Assembly: GCF_003314975.1 (NCBI RefSeq)
Contig: NZ_QNRF01000002.1
Span: forward strand, 248,001 to 312,000
Source: Marinomonas aquiplantarum
GTDB taxonomy: Bacteria > Pseudomonadota > Gammaproteobacteria > Pseudomonadales > Marinomonadaceae
Direction: 5' to 3'
DNA length: 64,000 nt
Below the pieces are notes generated by a model that saw nothing but the letters and a program-made list of their open reading frames with translations, had not been told where the DNA came from and searched no databases. Shown piece by piece: positions 9,366 to 19,323 of this stretch. Made by a program: the position numbers and the translations under genes. Within the stretch, counting starts at the first letter, position 1; the number at the start of each line of letters is the position of its first letter.

Positions 9366-10189
9366 GGAGTTTTCCGGTTGATTGTACAAGGCATACTAAA
9401 ACGTTCTTTGTCTTCCAGTCGTAGGGCAGTTAAGCTGCCTCCCCAAACACATCCTGTATCAAGTGCATGTATATGCTTAAGTTGGGTTTTGCCTTCTAGG
9501 GCAGCCCAATGTCCAAAGACAATGTGACAGCCTTCGGGAACTTGACTTGGGTAACTGAACCAAGGGGCAAACCCTTTGGTCGCTGTATTAATGCCTTCTT
9601 TTGATTTTAAGTCTAATTTGCTGTTTTGGTTGCAAAATCTCATGCGAGTTAAGTAGTTTGTGATGACTCTGAGTCGGTCTAAACCGACTAAATCATCCCG
9701 CCACTTACTCGGGCTATTACCATACATGGCTGAAAAATATTCATCAACTGTGTCTGATTGCAGCTTGTCTTCTACTTCTTTTGCGAGTGTGAGCGTTTGC
9801 TCTAATGTCCAGCAAGGTGGAATCCCCGCATGGGTCATAACGACATTGAGCGCCGCGTCATAATGACAAAGAGGTTGATGTCTTAACCAATCCATTAAAT
9901 CGTCACGATCACTCGCCATCAAAATATCTGTTAACGTGTCACCTTTTTTGAGAGTGCCATGACCATAAGATACGGCGAGCAAGTGTAGGTCATGATTGCC
10001 TAATACGACCTTGGTCTTATCCCCAAGCGATTTAATGAAGCGCAAGGTGTCTAAGGATTCTGGACCACGATTGATCAAGTCGCCTGCAAACCAAAGTTGA
10101 TCGTGTTCTGGCTGATACTGGATGTGTTTGAGTAATCTCTCCAGTGGTTCTAAACAGCCTTGTAAATCGCCGATAACATAGGTTGCCAT
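9362..10189 (-). CDS. apaH: Diadenosine tetraphosphatase ApaH
   Basis: ApaH symmetrically hydrolyses Ap4A to two ADP and removes Np4A caps from RNA. The metallophosphoesterase motifs are present: GDLQGC at 7-12, GDLINRGP near 36 and GNHDLHLL near 65. The start at 10189 has a GAGGAG ribosome site and gives 275 residues; the frame extends 41 codons further but through apaG. It lies between apaG and glpE in one operon. Confidence 0.97.
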   Translation of the reverse strand: MATYVIGDLQGCLEPLERLLKHIQYQPEHDQLWFAGDLINRGPESLDTLRFIKSLGDKTKVVLGNHDLHLLAVSYGHGTLKKGDTLTDILMASDRDDLMDWLRHQPLCHYDAALNVVMTHAGIPPCWTLEQTLTLAKEVEDKLQSDTVDEYFSAMYGNSPSKWRDDLVGLDRLRVITNYLTRMRFCNQNSKLDLKSKEGINTATKGFAPWFSYPSQVPEGCHIVFGHWAALEGKTQLKHIHALDTGCVWGGSLTALRLEDKERFSMPCTINRKTP

Positions 10190-10196
10190 AATCTCC

Positions 10197-10571
10197 TCAG
10201 TGCACTTTATTTGGGACAGATAGGGTAAATGGTCGTATTGGTGCGGTAAATTCGGTGCCATCGTCTGCGATAAATTGATAGCTGCCATGCATGACGCCGA
10301 CGACCGTTTCAATCACAGTGCCACTGGTGTATTGGTATGATTCCCCAGGTTGCAAATGAGGGTATTCACCTATGACACCACTGCCTTTGACTTCCTGTAC
10401 TTGCTCATCACCGTTAGTAATAACCCAGTGACGAGTTTGCAGTTTGGCCGCATGAGTGCCGCAATTTGTGATCGTGATGTGGTAAGCGAAGACATAACGA
10501 GACTCATCCGGTGTGGATTGTCTGGCCAGATATTCGGTTCTAACATCCACCACGATATCGTATTTTTCCAT
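10197..10571 (-). CDS. apaG: ApaG (DUF525) protein
   Basis: A 124-residue beta-sandwich protein of the ApaG family, with the typical glycine-rich stretches (VKGSGVIGEYP, then MHGSYQFIADDG). It is linked genetically to ApaH but its biochemical function is not settled. It begins one base after the rsmA stop and ends a few bases before apaH, as in E. coli. Confidence 0.96.
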   Translation of the reverse strand: MEKYDIVVDVRTEYLARQSTPDESRYVFAYHITITNCGTHAAKLQTRHWVITNGDEQVQEVKGSGVIGEYPHLQPGESYQYTSGTVIETVVGVMHGSYQFIADDGTEFTAPIRPFTLSVPNKVH

Positions 10572-11372
10572 TTAACTTTCCTTCTCAAGAAGGTAGTTGG
10601 TGATGGCGACAAACTCTTTCACATCTAAGCGTTCAGGACGCAAGCTTGGATCAATGCCTAAGTGTGCAAAGTCCTCTTGATCTAATACGCCCTTGTAGTT
10701 GTTGCGCAATGTTTTACGACGTTGTTGAAAGCCAATGCGAACCACGTCTTCTAATTTTTTCACGTCGACCGTTGAGTAGGGTAGCGTTTTATAAGGTGTC
10801 ATACGCACAATGGCAGAATCGACTTTAGGCGCTGGATCAAACGATTCAGGGCCAACGACGAAAAGAGAATCGACGGCACAATAATACTGCGCCATAACAC
10901 TGAGTCGACCATATAAGTTATCGCCAGGGCGAGAGGCTAAACGATCCACCACTTCTTTTTGCAGCATAAAATGCATGTCGGTAATGCTGTTTGCTTGGCT
11001 GAGCAGATGGAAAATTAAAGGGGTAGAAATGTTATACGGCAAGTTACCGACAACACGGATTGTCTCTTCATCTTGCACCAACGAACTGAAATCAAATTTC
11101 ATGGCGTCCGCTTCGTGTACGGTGAGTTCAGGGTAACGAAACAAATTAACTTTCAGGATCGGGATCAAATCGCGGTCGAGTTCGACAACATCCATACGCT
11201 CAGTGACACTGATAATACCTTCAGTTAAGGCCCCTTTACCTGGGCCAATTTCAACGATACGTTGGCCTTTTTTCGGGGCGATACAGGCAACGATACGACG
11301 AATTACACCATGATCGTGAAGGAAATTCTGGCCAAATCTTTTTCTGGCCTTATGGGGTTGTACTTTGCTCAT
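10572..11372 (-). CDS. rsmA: 16S rRNA dimethyladenosine transferase RsmA (KsgA)
   Basis: RsmA dimethylates A1518 and A1519 of 16S rRNA late in 30S assembly. The 266-residue product has the N-terminal KRFGQNFLHD, the SAM-binding VEIGPGKGALTE and the catalytic NLPYN. Its start overlaps the pdxA stop by four bases, so the two are translationally coupled. Confidence 0.98.
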   Translation of the reverse strand: MSKVQPHKARKRFGQNFLHDHGVIRRIVACIAPKKGQRIVEIGPGKGALTEGIISVTERMDVVELDRDLIPILKVNLFRYPELTVHEADAMKFDFSSLVQDEETIRVVGNLPYNISTPLIFHLLSQANSITDMHFMLQKEVVDRLASRPGDNLYGRLSVMAQYYCAVDSLFVVGPESFDPAPKVDSAIVRMTPYKTLPYSTVDVKKLEDVVRIGFQQRRKTLRNNYKGVLDQEDFAHLGIDPSLRPERLDVKEFVAITNYLLEKES

Positions 11373-12388
11373 TTAGAAAACTTTTTCGCGTTATTGGCCA
11401 TATTGATGGCGTGTTGAATGGCGACGTTTAGGCTGCCATGGTTGGCGTTGCCTGTGCCGGCTAAATCAATTGCCGTGCCGTGATCCACGGACGTACGAAT
11501 GATGGGTAAGCCCAATGTAATATTCACAGCATTACCAAATCCTGAATATTTTAACACAGGTAAGCCCTGATCGTGATACATGGCAAGGGCGCAGTCTGCA
11601 TTCTCTAAATAATTTGGTGTAAATAGGGTGTCAGCAGGAAGCGGACCAATGAGGTCCAGCCCCTCAGAACGTAATTTATCGAGTGCAGGGGTAATGGTCT
11701 CTATTTCTTCTCTGCCAAGATGGCCGTCTTCGCCCGCATGAGGGTTTAATCCACACACTAAAATCCGAGGCTGCTCGATACCAAATTTTGTCTGTAAATC
11801 TCGATGTAGTGCTAGTGTCACCTTGCGGAGTGTTTCTTCGGTGATCGCCTCAGACACGTCTTTTAAGGGGAGGTGGGTCGTCACCAGAGCGACTTTCATC
11901 GCCTCACTTGCCAACATCATGACCACGTGAGGTGAATGGCATTGGGCTTGAAAGAATTCAGTATGTCCAGAGAAGTGCGTGCCTGTTTGACAGAGAATGC
12001 CTTTATGCACTGGAGGGGTCACAATGCCATCAAATTTCCCAGACAAACAGCCTTCTCCAGCTTGTTTTAACGTCTCTAGTACATAAGGTGAGTTGGCTAT
12101 ATTAAGTTGCCCAGGTTGTGCCATTTCCGCCATAGGAATGTGCATTAAGCTTATTCTTCCTGGTTGATGAGCTGGTGGCTTGGCGTTGGGGGCAAGGGGT
12201 TCGATGTCGAGTTTGAGGTTGAGGGTCTTTGCCCTTGAACGCAGTAAATCGACATCCCCCAGAATCACTAAACGAGCCGCAAAAGACGACTCATTTAATG
12301 CGCTGAGAATAATGTCTGGCCCGATGCCAGCCGGTTCACCTGAAGTGATCGCGATGATTGGAAGTGTGTCAGGTGATGCTTGGTTCAT
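11369..12388 (-). CDS. pdxA: 4-hydroxythreonine-4-phosphate dehydrogenase PdxA
   Basis: PdxA oxidises 4-phosphohydroxy-L-threonine in the DXP-dependent vitamin B6 pathway. Family motifs include TSGEPAGIGPD at the N-terminus, HFSGHTEFF with a metal-binding His, LNPHAGEDG and MYHDQGLP. Length (339) is close to E. coli PdxA. It starts six bases after the surA stop in the conserved surA-pdxA-rsmA order. Confidence 0.97.
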   Translation of the reverse strand: MNQASPDTLPIIAITSGEPAGIGPDIILSALNESSFAARLVILGDVDLLRSRAKTLNLKLDIEPLAPNAKPPAHQPGRISLMHIPMAEMAQPGQLNIANSPYVLETLKQAGEGCLSGKFDGIVTPPVHKGILCQTGTHFSGHTEFFQAQCHSPHVVMMLASEAMKVALVTTHLPLKDVSEAITEETLRKVTLALHRDLQTKFGIEQPRILVCGLNPHAGEDGHLGREEIETITPALDKLRSEGLDLIGPLPADTLFTPNYLENADCALAMYHDQGLPVLKYSGFGNAVNITLGLPIIRTSVDHGTAIDLAGTGNANHGSLNVAIQHAINMANNAKKFSK

Positions 12389-12394
12389 GAGACG

Positions 12395-13645
12395 TTATTT
12401 ATCCTTGATATCAATAAAGGCGTCAGCACGCAATTCGTCTAACCAATTGCCCAAGACAATGTCTTGCTTTTGCTTGGTTAGGGCTTGTTTAGCATTACTG
12501 CGTTTGACTTGATCACTGATGTCGGCCTCACGGCGACCTTCCACCTGTAAGATATGCCAGCCAAATTGTGTACGGAAAGGTTTGCTGACTTGGCCAACGG
12601 TTGTTTCATTCATCATGTCTTCAAAAGCAGGCACCATAGTTCCTGGGGTGACCCAGCCAAGATCACCGCCTTGCAGTGTTGAGCCTTGGTCTTCACTGTA
12701 TTCTTTGGCTAATTCTGCGAAGTCAGCACCATTTTGAAGCTTGTTATAGAGTTCGTCTGCAAAGGCCTGAGTTTGCGCCATATCTCGAATTTCATTAGGT
12801 CGTACCAGAATGTGGCGAGTTTTAGTTTGTTGCTGGAGTGTCACAGAAGCAGAGCGTTTGTCGATAACCCAAAGTAAATGATAACCCGCATTACTTTGTA
12901 GTGGGCCGACAAGAGGGCCTTGTTCTGTATCAAGCGCTCTGACAAACAAAGGCGGTAACTGGTTCATCGGACGCCATCCAAGGTCGCCACCTTCTATGGC
13001 AAACTGCCCCGCTGACTTTGCCACGGCTTGCTGGATGAAATCTTCTTCATTTTGAATTTGCTGAGTGATCGCACTGATCTCTGCTTTTGCTTCTTCTGGG
13101 TTACTGGCTCTAATTAGAATATGACGCAGATGAACTTGGTCTTTGTCTTTGGTTATGCTGGTTTCTGAGCTCATGTAATCATCAATTTCTTGTTCCGAAA
13201 TAACGATACGACGCTTGATGATTTCACGCTTAATGTTGTTAATTAGGATTTCATGTTCAATTTGTTTGCGGTAGCGACTGTAGTTGATGCCTTTGCTTGC
13301 TAATACTGTTTTTAAACCTTGTAGATCAAGGTTCATATTCTTTGCGACCCCTAAAATAGCCTTATCTACATCAGAGCTGGAGGCTCTCATGCCGATTTTT
13401 TCGGCATAGTTAGCTTGCAAGGTTTCATCAACCAACTGATTGAGGATTTGACGATGAATGTTGTCCGTCATTATGCCGCCAGGCACTCTGTCTTTGACAA
13501 TTTGAAAACGGTTTTGAATGTCGCTTTCAAGGATGGGGGTGGAATCAATGATGGCGGCGATACCATCGATTTTGCTGGTGTCGGCCTGCACTGATTGTAA
13601 ACTAGAAAATGTTAGCATTAGGACGAAAAAAGAGAATAACTTCAT
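12395..13645 (-). CDS. surA: Periplasmic chaperone/prolyl isomerase SurA
   Basis: SurA escorts outer-membrane proteins, including LptD, through the periplasm. The 416-residue product has a signal peptide (about 1-21, ending VQA), an N-terminal chaperone domain and two parvulin domains near 170-265 and 280-375, each with the LRHILI/TRHILV and GGDLGW signatures. It starts two bases after the lptD stop, so chaperone and client are co-expressed. Confidence 0.97.
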   Translation of the reverse strand: MKLFSFFVLMLTFSSLQSVQADTSKIDGIAAIIDSTPILESDIQNRFQIVKDRVPGGIMTDNIHRQILNQLVDETLQANYAEKIGMRASSSDVDKAILGVAKNMNLDLQGLKTVLASKGINYSRYRKQIEHEILINNIKREIIKRRIVISEQEIDDYMSSETSITKDKDQVHLRHILIRASNPEEAKAEISAITQQIQNEEDFIQQAVAKSAGQFAIEGGDLGWRPMNQLPPLFVRALDTEQGPLVGPLQSNAGYHLLWVIDKRSASVTLQQQTKTRHILVRPNEIRDMAQTQAFADELYNKLQNGADFAELAKEYSEDQGSTLQGGDLGWVTPGTMVPAFEDMMNETTVGQVSKPFRTQFGWHILQVEGRREADISDQVKRSNAKQALTKQKQDIVLGNWLDELRADAFIDIKDK

Positions 13646-13647
13646 GA

Positions 13648-15903
13648 TTAATATCCGGTTTTTCCTTGGTTCCAGTAGGTGTCTGCAATGCTTGTGGCGT
13701 TACTGTTGCTACGTCCAGCGGTGCTTAAACTACGTAAAATAAATTGTAAAAAGATGCCTCGGTCGGCGTCATTGTCATCATCAATCCAGTCTTGATAGCT
13801 TAGTGAGACCTTGATGCAGCAGTTCTCATAGCCAACACCTGACACCTGTTTGGTTGCTTCGTCATCCATGAAATCGTAGCTGTACTGAGCGAACGCTGAC
13901 CAATTTTGGTTGATTGGGAATACCGTACCAAAACTGGCTTGCTTTGCATCATCATCCGAGTCTGAATTATTAATGGAATATAAATAACTCAAATTCACTT
14001 TGACCCGATCCGCCGGTGTTAAACTTGCCACCAGTTGGGCAAGATTAATGTCATCTTCGTCAGGGTCGTAATTCAAGTTGGCGGTGAGGCTAAAGTCAGA
14101 ACCATAATAGCTGGCAGAGGTTAATAGATCACTGTGTTCGCTATCGTCAACTGGACTGCTGTCACTAGTCGTACCACTAATATCAACATATCGATCATCT
14201 AAGTAGAAGACCTGACCAGCTTTTAAAGACCACTTTTCATTATTATTTTCATCATATAGACGACTTTCTAACCCAAAACTGACTTGTTCTGTGTCGCCGA
14301 CCCTGTCGTTGCCATTAAAGCGCTCGTGACTAAAGGCGCTAGAGTAAGTCAAAGTAGATTCGCTGGCATCAAAATCAGGAATGTTTGTTTGGTTTTCGTA
14401 GGGGGAATGTAAGTAGTTTAATCTTGGTGACAAGGTTTGACGCCACGTGCCATTTTCGTTGGTAAAACGGCGTTCAAATGCTAACCCTGTGTCCAAGTAA
14501 GTTGTGATGTGGCCAAGCGACGTTTCTGAATCTGTATCGCTACTGTAGTCGTGTAATTGGTAGTCTCGGTATTGAGTCAATATACCTGGCGTTAGAGTCA
14601 ACCAGTCGTTACCAAAATCGAGGGATGTATCTTGATTGACAACTAAGCGCTCGCCGTCGAAATCGTCTTCGGCTGGGTCATAAAAATCCGTATATTGTAC
14701 TGCTAAGTTGTACTTTAAAAACGTGTTTGCAATTGAATAAGAGCTTTCTACACGAGGCTGCCATTCAAAAGGTTCGTCGTCCGAACTATCTGGAGTCTGA
14801 TAGGTTAAATAGGTTAACTTGTTGAAGAAGTTACCACTGTTTAAAGACACATAAGCACTTTGCTGGTAATGGTCTTTTTCGCCAATAGATGTGCTGTTAG
14901 CTTCAGGGAATTCGTTTTCTGTGGGGCTAGCTTCATAGGTAAAACCGGATTGCAGATATTGGTTAAAGCGCTGATTAGAGCTTAGTTTGAGTAATATCTG
15001 GTCCCCTTCATCTTGGTCAGAGAAATAGGACTGTTCATAGGTCGTTTCGCCGTATGAACTCAGATGACGAAATTCAACATCAATACCTTCGCCTTTTTTT
15101 TGAATGTATTGAGGAGTAAATGTGGCGTCATAGTTGGCTGCCATGTTCCAGTAAAAAGGTGCTGAGAGACTTAAACCATCGTTCCCTGAATACCCAAAAC
15201 TGGGGAATAAAAAACCACTTTGGCGTCTGTCATCAATCGGAAAGCGCAACCAAGGCGAGTAGAAAACCGGAATACCTGCAATGCGAACTTGAACGTGCTT
15301 GGCGGTACCGAAGCCTGACGTTGGGTTCAGCTCAATGCTGCTGCCATACAAACTCCAGCTTTCTTGATTTGGCTCACAAGTGGTAAAGAAACCTTCCTCA
15401 ATAAACACCACACCATTTTTTTCTTGTGTTAATGATTTGGCTTTCCCCCGTGCTTTGCTGCTGTGACTTAAAAATAGGGCGTTTTCAAATTCTGTGGCGG
15501 CGCTGCCGTTGTTGGATATGTAGCTGTTTGAGCTTCTAATCAGTTCGTTATCAGTTCTTAGCGTGACATCGCCTGAAGCTTGGTAATAGTCGTTTGGAAT
15601 ACCTTGAATGGTGTCGGCAGATAACTGGGAGTCGGGCTGGACAATGTTCGCATTGCCTTGTAGATGAATAACGCCAGTTTGATCTCGGGTAATCAGATCG
15701 GCTTGAAGTTGAGTATTGTTACTTTGGCTGGCTTGCCATTGATTAACGTATTGGCCTTGGCAATAGCGACCTAACTGAGCTTGCTGCTCAGTGGTTAGGG
15801 ATTCTCGAGGAGCCCAATCCCATTGATCTACTTGCCCGTGAGCAAGTGGCAATATGAAAAGACCTTGAAAAAATAGGGCGTAGTTGCGTAAATGCTTAAC
15901 CAT
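13648..15903 (-). CDS. lptD: LPS-assembly outer membrane protein LptD
   Basis: LptD, with LptE, inserts lipopolysaccharide into the outer leaflet. The 751-residue protein has a signal peptide ending near residue 23, an N-terminal jellyroll domain (about 70-190) and a C-terminal beta-barrel. Four cysteines match the disulfide plan of the family: C48, C176 and the adjacent pair C695-C696 (ENCC). Many acidic residues in the loops are typical of marine relatives. First gene of the operon running to cca. Confidence 0.96.
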   Translation of the reverse strand: MVKHLRNYALFFQGLFILPLAHGQVDQWDWAPRESLTTEQQAQLGRYCQGQYVNQWQASQSNNTQLQADLITRDQTGVIHLQGNANIVQPDSQLSADTIQGIPNDYYQASGDVTLRTDNELIRSSNSYISNNGSAATEFENALFLSHSSKARGKAKSLTQEKNGVVFIEEGFFTTCEPNQESWSLYGSSIELNPTSGFGTAKHVQVRIAGIPVFYSPWLRFPIDDRRQSGFLFPSFGYSGNDGLSLSAPFYWNMAANYDATFTPQYIQKKGEGIDVEFRHLSSYGETTYEQSYFSDQDEGDQILLKLSSNQRFNQYLQSGFTYEASPTENEFPEANSTSIGEKDHYQQSAYVSLNSGNFFNKLTYLTYQTPDSSDDEPFEWQPRVESSYSIANTFLKYNLAVQYTDFYDPAEDDFDGERLVVNQDTSLDFGNDWLTLTPGILTQYRDYQLHDYSSDTDSETSLGHITTYLDTGLAFERRFTNENGTWRQTLSPRLNYLHSPYENQTNIPDFDASESTLTYSSAFSHERFNGNDRVGDTEQVSFGLESRLYDENNNEKWSLKAGQVFYLDDRYVDISGTTSDSSPVDDSEHSDLLTSASYYGSDFSLTANLNYDPDEDDINLAQLVASLTPADRVKVNLSYLYSINNSDSDDDAKQASFGTVFPINQNWSAFAQYSYDFMDDEATKQVSGVGYENCCIKVSLSYQDWIDDDNDADRGIFLQFILRSLSTAGRSNSNATSIADTYWNQGKTGY

Positions 15904-16031
15904 GCAGGGTATACTTATTTACCAATAATTGTTGTCCGAAATCGGAGGCTGCCAATTGAGGCTCCACGTAATAAGACAAATGATAATCTATGCAGGCCCA
16001 TAGGGGCTACCGATTCTGGAGAAATATCTTT

Positions 16032-16823
16032 ATGTGGAAAATTGTGTGCGCCATCCTGGGCTATGTTTTGATGTCAAATTTCCTTGGCGCGATATTGGGG
16101 TATATTGTTGGTAGCCTGTTAGACCGGGCTCAAAAAGGCGGTGCATTTAATCAAGCAAAGCGAGGCAATATACGCCTTCAGCAGGAAACCTTTTTCCGAA
16201 CTTTGTTTTTATTAATGGGGCGTTTGGCTAAGTCGGACGGTCAGGTTTCCGAGGCAGAAATCCAACTCGCTCAGTCAGTTATGCTGCGATTGCGTCTGTC
16301 ACCGGAAGCGCAAGAACAAGCAAAACGCCTCTTCAATGAGGGTAAATCTGCGAATTTTGATTTGGTTGCAGAACTGAATCATTTTAAAAGCATTGTTGGT
16401 CCTGGGGATTTAACCCGAACTTTATTAGAAGTTTTGCTGGTGTCTGCGTATGCAGATGGCCATTTTAGTATTGAAGAGAAGTCCTTTGTTTCTCAAGTGT
16501 GTGCCAACTTAGGCATCACGGTGGCAGAGTTTGAGGCGCTACACATTCAAGTGAAGCAACAAGCGCACTTTAGACAGGGCTATCAATCTTCCAATAACAA
16601 TATGGGGTCTAAAGACTTATTGAAGTCAGCCTATGACGCTTTGGGAGTGACGCCGGACATGTCCGATGCGGATATTAAAAAAGCGTATCGTCGCCTAATG
16701 AGTAAAAATCATCCGGATAAACTGAGTTCTCAAGGTTTACCAGATGAAATGATTGAGTTGGCAAAGGAACGCACTCAGGAAATTCAATCGGCTTATGAAT
16801 TAATTAAAAACGCACGTAAGTAG
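16032..16823 (+). CDS. djlA: Membrane-anchored DnaJ-like co-chaperone DjlA
   Basis: DjlA is an inner-membrane J-protein that stimulates DnaK. The 263-residue product starts with a transmembrane segment with a glycine-rich face (FLGAILGYIVGSLLDRA), then a TerB-like helical domain (about 55-175), and ends with a J-domain carrying the HPD tripeptide (NHPDKL). I start at 16032, which has GGAGA nine bases upstream; the frame opens earlier at 15990. It is divergent from lptD. Confidence 0.93.
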   Translation: MWKIVCAILGYVLMSNFLGAILGYIVGSLLDRAQKGGAFNQAKRGNIRLQQETFFRTLFLLMGRLAKSDGQVSEAEIQLAQSVMLRLRLSPEAQEQAKRLFNEGKSANFDLVAELNHFKSIVGPGDLTRTLLEVLLVSAYADGHFSIEEKSFVSQVCANLGITVAEFEALHIQVKQQAHFRQGYQSSNNNMGSKDLLKSAYDALGVTPDMSDADIKKAYRRLMSKNHPDKLSSQGLPDEMIELAKERTQEIQSAYELIKNARK

Positions 16824-16835
16824 TGAGATTGCTGT

Positions 16836-16869
16836 GTGAATAAAGGAATTAAAAAAGTCCTTTATTCAC
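16836..16869. repeat. Perfect 12-bp inverted repeat at the djlA/DUF3530 convergence
   Basis: GTGAATAAAGGA pairs with TCCTTTATTCAC around a ten-base A-rich loop. It overlaps the stop and last codons of the leftward gene. No T-run follows the stem on either strand. Confidence 0.8.
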
Positions 16870-17787
16870 TTGAGGTAGAGGCCGACGTTGGCTAATTTGT
16901 TTGGTATTTTGCTTTAAAAAACCGCGTACTCTTTGAACCAATAACGCTTGACTGTCTTGTCCTGTTACACGATCCGGAATGGCGTCTTTCTGAATGTATT
17001 GACCTTGAGGGTTTTCTCTCTGACGGCCTGCTTGTTGTCGCCACTGGGCAAATTGTTGGTTTCGACTTGGCTGACTTAAGTAGTAATCCAATATTGGTTG
17101 TGGTGTCTCTCTAATGAGTTGTGCAATCTGATAGCTCGACATGTCTGCAGGTGTTTGGATGTCAATGAGCGCTAGGGCTTGAATGGCTAATTTGTTTTGT
17201 GCAGAAAAGGCTAAGGCATAACTAGCCCCTGTTCGATATCCAATCAAGGCAAACTCATTAACGCCATCGGCTTTGGCCAGCTCTATGGCCGCTTCAATTC
17301 GAGCAAACACAATTGCTTGATTGGCTAGGTTAAGCGCACTATCTTCCGTGCTTTCTGAGGCTGAGTCAGTACTGGTTATCTTAATGGCTTGGCCACGTTT
17401 AGTGATATCAGGCACTTCTATGGACAGTGTACACCAACTGTATTCTGTTAATTTATCGCGTAAGGGAGCAATGGCTTCCGGCCAATCTGGGTGTTCATTA
17501 TCTGAATGCAAAAGAATGGCGCAGCCTTGGGTTGAGCTGGTCTGAGATTTTCTGTAAAGGGATAGAAATGGACCACCATCGGCTTCTAATACTTGTATTT
17601 GATGTTCAAGTTGAACGCCCTCTAATGAGGACTTTAGAGCGTTGATTCGACTTACTTGCGGCTGTGGTGTGACGTACGTTTGTGCCGCAGAGTCGGTTGA
17701 TGACGATTCTTCTGCTTGTATGTTGACAGCAGAACCAAGTAGCCAGCCAACCAGTGTAATCTTCAGTAAGAGATGAATTTTCTGCAT
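16849..17787 (-). CDS. DUF3530 family exported protein
   Basis: A 312-residue protein with an N-terminal signal peptide (hydrophobic core [16 protein letters not shown], likely cut after IQA). The rest resembles the DUF3530 alpha/beta-hydrolase-like family of Pseudomonas relatives: [16 protein letters not shown], then a nucleophile-elbow-like GYRTGAS. The usual Ser nucleophile seems replaced (Arg-Thr in the elbow), so hydrolase activity is uncertain. ATG 17787 is chosen over TTG 17796. Function unknown; it converges with djlA and is divergent from rpe. Confidence 0.75.
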   Translation of the reverse strand: MQKIHLLLKITLVGWLLGSAVNIQAEESSSTDSAAQTYVTPQPQVSRINALKSSLEGVQLEHQIQVLEADGGPFLSLYRKSQTSSTQGCAILLHSDNEHPDWPEAIAPLRDKLTEYSWCTLSIEVPDITKRGQAIKITSTDSASESTEDSALNLANQAIVFARIEAAIELAKADGVNEFALIGYRTGASYALAFSAQNKLAIQALALIDIQTPADMSSYQIAQLIRETPQPILDYYLSQPSRNQQFAQWRQQAGRQRENPQGQYIQKDAIPDRVTGQDSQALLVQRVRGFLKQNTKQISQRRPLPQVNKGLF

Positions 17788-17887
17788 TGTTTTCAATACT
17801 TCTTTCGATGGCCTTGTTAAAATATCGTCTTCGACGTTTGGTGTTTTTTATCAAGTTGCATTTATTGTGTCACTGCTGGAGACAGAT

Positions 17888-18559
17888 ATGAATGATTTTA
17901 TCATTGCCCCTTCAATTCTTTCTGCTGACTTTGCCCGCCTAGGGGAAGAAGTTGATCATGTTCTAGAGGCGGGAGCCGACATCATACACTTTGACGTCAT
18001 GGATAATCACTACGTTCCCAATTTAACGATTGGGCCCATGGTATGTAAAGCGTTACGCAAACATGGCGTAACGGCAGACATTGATGTGCATTTAATGGTG
18101 AAACCTGTCGACCGTATGATTGGTGATTTTATCGAAGCAGGGGCTTCTTATATTACGTTTCACCCTGAAGCCAGTGAGCACATTGATCGTTCTTTACAGA
18201 TGATTAAGGACGGTGGTTGCAAAGCCGGTTTGGTCTTTAACCCAGCGACACCTTTACACCATTTGAAGCACGTTTTAGACAAGGTTGATATGGTGTTGCT
18301 GATGTCGGTGAATCCAGGCTTTGGTGGGCAGTCCTTTATTCCAGGCACCCTGGATAAGCTTCGTGAAGCACGAGCATTAATTGACGCCAGTGGTCGTAAT
18401 ATCCGCCTTGAAGTTGATGGTGGTGTTAGTGAAAAAAACATTGCTGAGATTGCTAAGGCAGGCGCAGATATGTTTGTGGCAGGGTCGGCGATTTTTGGGA
18501 AGCCAGATTATCGAGCTGTCATTGATGCCATGAGAGCCGAATTAGCGAGTGTTCGTTAA
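17888..18559 (+). CDS. rpe: Ribulose-phosphate 3-epimerase
   Basis: Rpe interconverts ribulose-5-phosphate and xylulose-5-phosphate in the pentose phosphate pathway. The 223-residue TIM barrel shows [13 protein letters not shown], the metal-binding [12 protein letters not shown] and the phosphate-binding GGVSEKNI and VAGSAIFG. The start at 17888 has a GGAGA ribosome site. Its stop overlaps the gph start (TAATG). Confidence 0.97.
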   Translation: MNDFIIAPSILSADFARLGEEVDHVLEAGADIIHFDVMDNHYVPNLTIGPMVCKALRKHGVTADIDVHLMVKPVDRMIGDFIEAGASYITFHPEASEHIDRSLQMIKDGGCKAGLVFNPATPLHHLKHVLDKVDMVLLMSVNPGFGGQSFIPGTLDKLREARALIDASGRNIRLEVDGGVSEKNIAEIAKAGADMFVAGSAIFGKPDYRAVIDAMRAELASVR

Positions 18560-19239
18560 TGAAGACCCCCAAGTATTTTTCGAAATGGTTTGAAGGTTGG
18601 CCGGATCTAGTGTGTTTGGATTTGGATGGCACATTAGTGGATAGTGTGCCGGATATCGCTGCTGCTGTGGATGCTTTTTTATCAGAGTTTCAGGCACCCT
18701 TGGCCGGGGAAGAGCAAGTCCGAGCTTGGGTTGGTTTAGGTGCTGCTAAGTTAATTGAGCAAGCATTGGATTGGGCTGGACTAAGCCAAGATAAGCATGA
18801 AGAAGCGTATCGTTTGTTTCTCATTCATTACCATCAACACCTGACAGATCATTCCAAACTGTATCCCAATGTGGTCGCGATTCTAAAAGCCTTTAAGCAC
18901 AACAGTGTGCCAGTTGCTTTAATTACTAATAAACCCAGTGTCTTCATTAAACCGATACTGGATAAATTTGGCATCACTGAAGAATTTGCATGGTTCCTTG
19001 GCGGCGATACGTTAGATGAGAAGAAGCCTTCTGCTTTGCCATTGTTGCATTGCAGCGAAGCCATTGAGGCTCAACCTGAACGTTGTTTGATGATAGGGGA
19101 TTCGATTACAGACTTTAAAGCCGCACAGAATGCGGGCTTTAAATCCGCTTTAGTCACCTATGGTTATCATCAAGGAGTAGACCTTAAAGGGCTAGGAGCC
19201 GATGCCATTATTGATGATTTGGCGGAGCTGCTCGTTTAA
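18559..19239 (+). CDS. gph: Phosphoglycolate phosphatase Gph
   Basis: This HAD-superfamily enzyme removes 2-phosphoglycolate. The 226-residue product has motif I DLDGTLVDS (catalytic Asp pair), motif II around LITNKPS, and motif III/IV GDSITDFKAAQNAG. It begins on the last base of the rpe stop, the usual rpe-gph pair. In Pseudomonas relatives trpE often follows; here a terminator follows instead. Confidence 0.93.
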   Translation: MKTPKYFSKWFEGWPDLVCLDLDGTLVDSVPDIAAAVDAFLSEFQAPLAGEEQVRAWVGLGAAKLIEQALDWAGLSQDKHEEAYRLFLIHYHQHLTDHSKLYPNVVAILKAFKHNSVPVALITNKPSVFIKPILDKFGITEEFAWFLGGDTLDEKKPSALPLLHCSEAIEAQPERCLMIGDSITDFKAAQNAGFKSALVTYGYHQGVDLKGLGADAIIDDLAELLV

Positions 19240-19266
19240 CGGCAATGACGTTACTTGAAATGCTAG

Positions 19267-19310
19267 AAACGGCCAAGCTTGGTGGTGTCATCAAGCTTGG
19301 CCGTTTTTTT
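19267..19310 (+). terminator. Rho-independent terminator after rpe-gph
   Basis: AAACGGCCAAGCTTG pairs with its complement around a ten-base loop and is followed by seven T. It ends the rpe-gph unit just before the convergent MscS gene. Confidence 0.92.
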
Positions 19311-19323
19311 ATGGGCATGAGTC

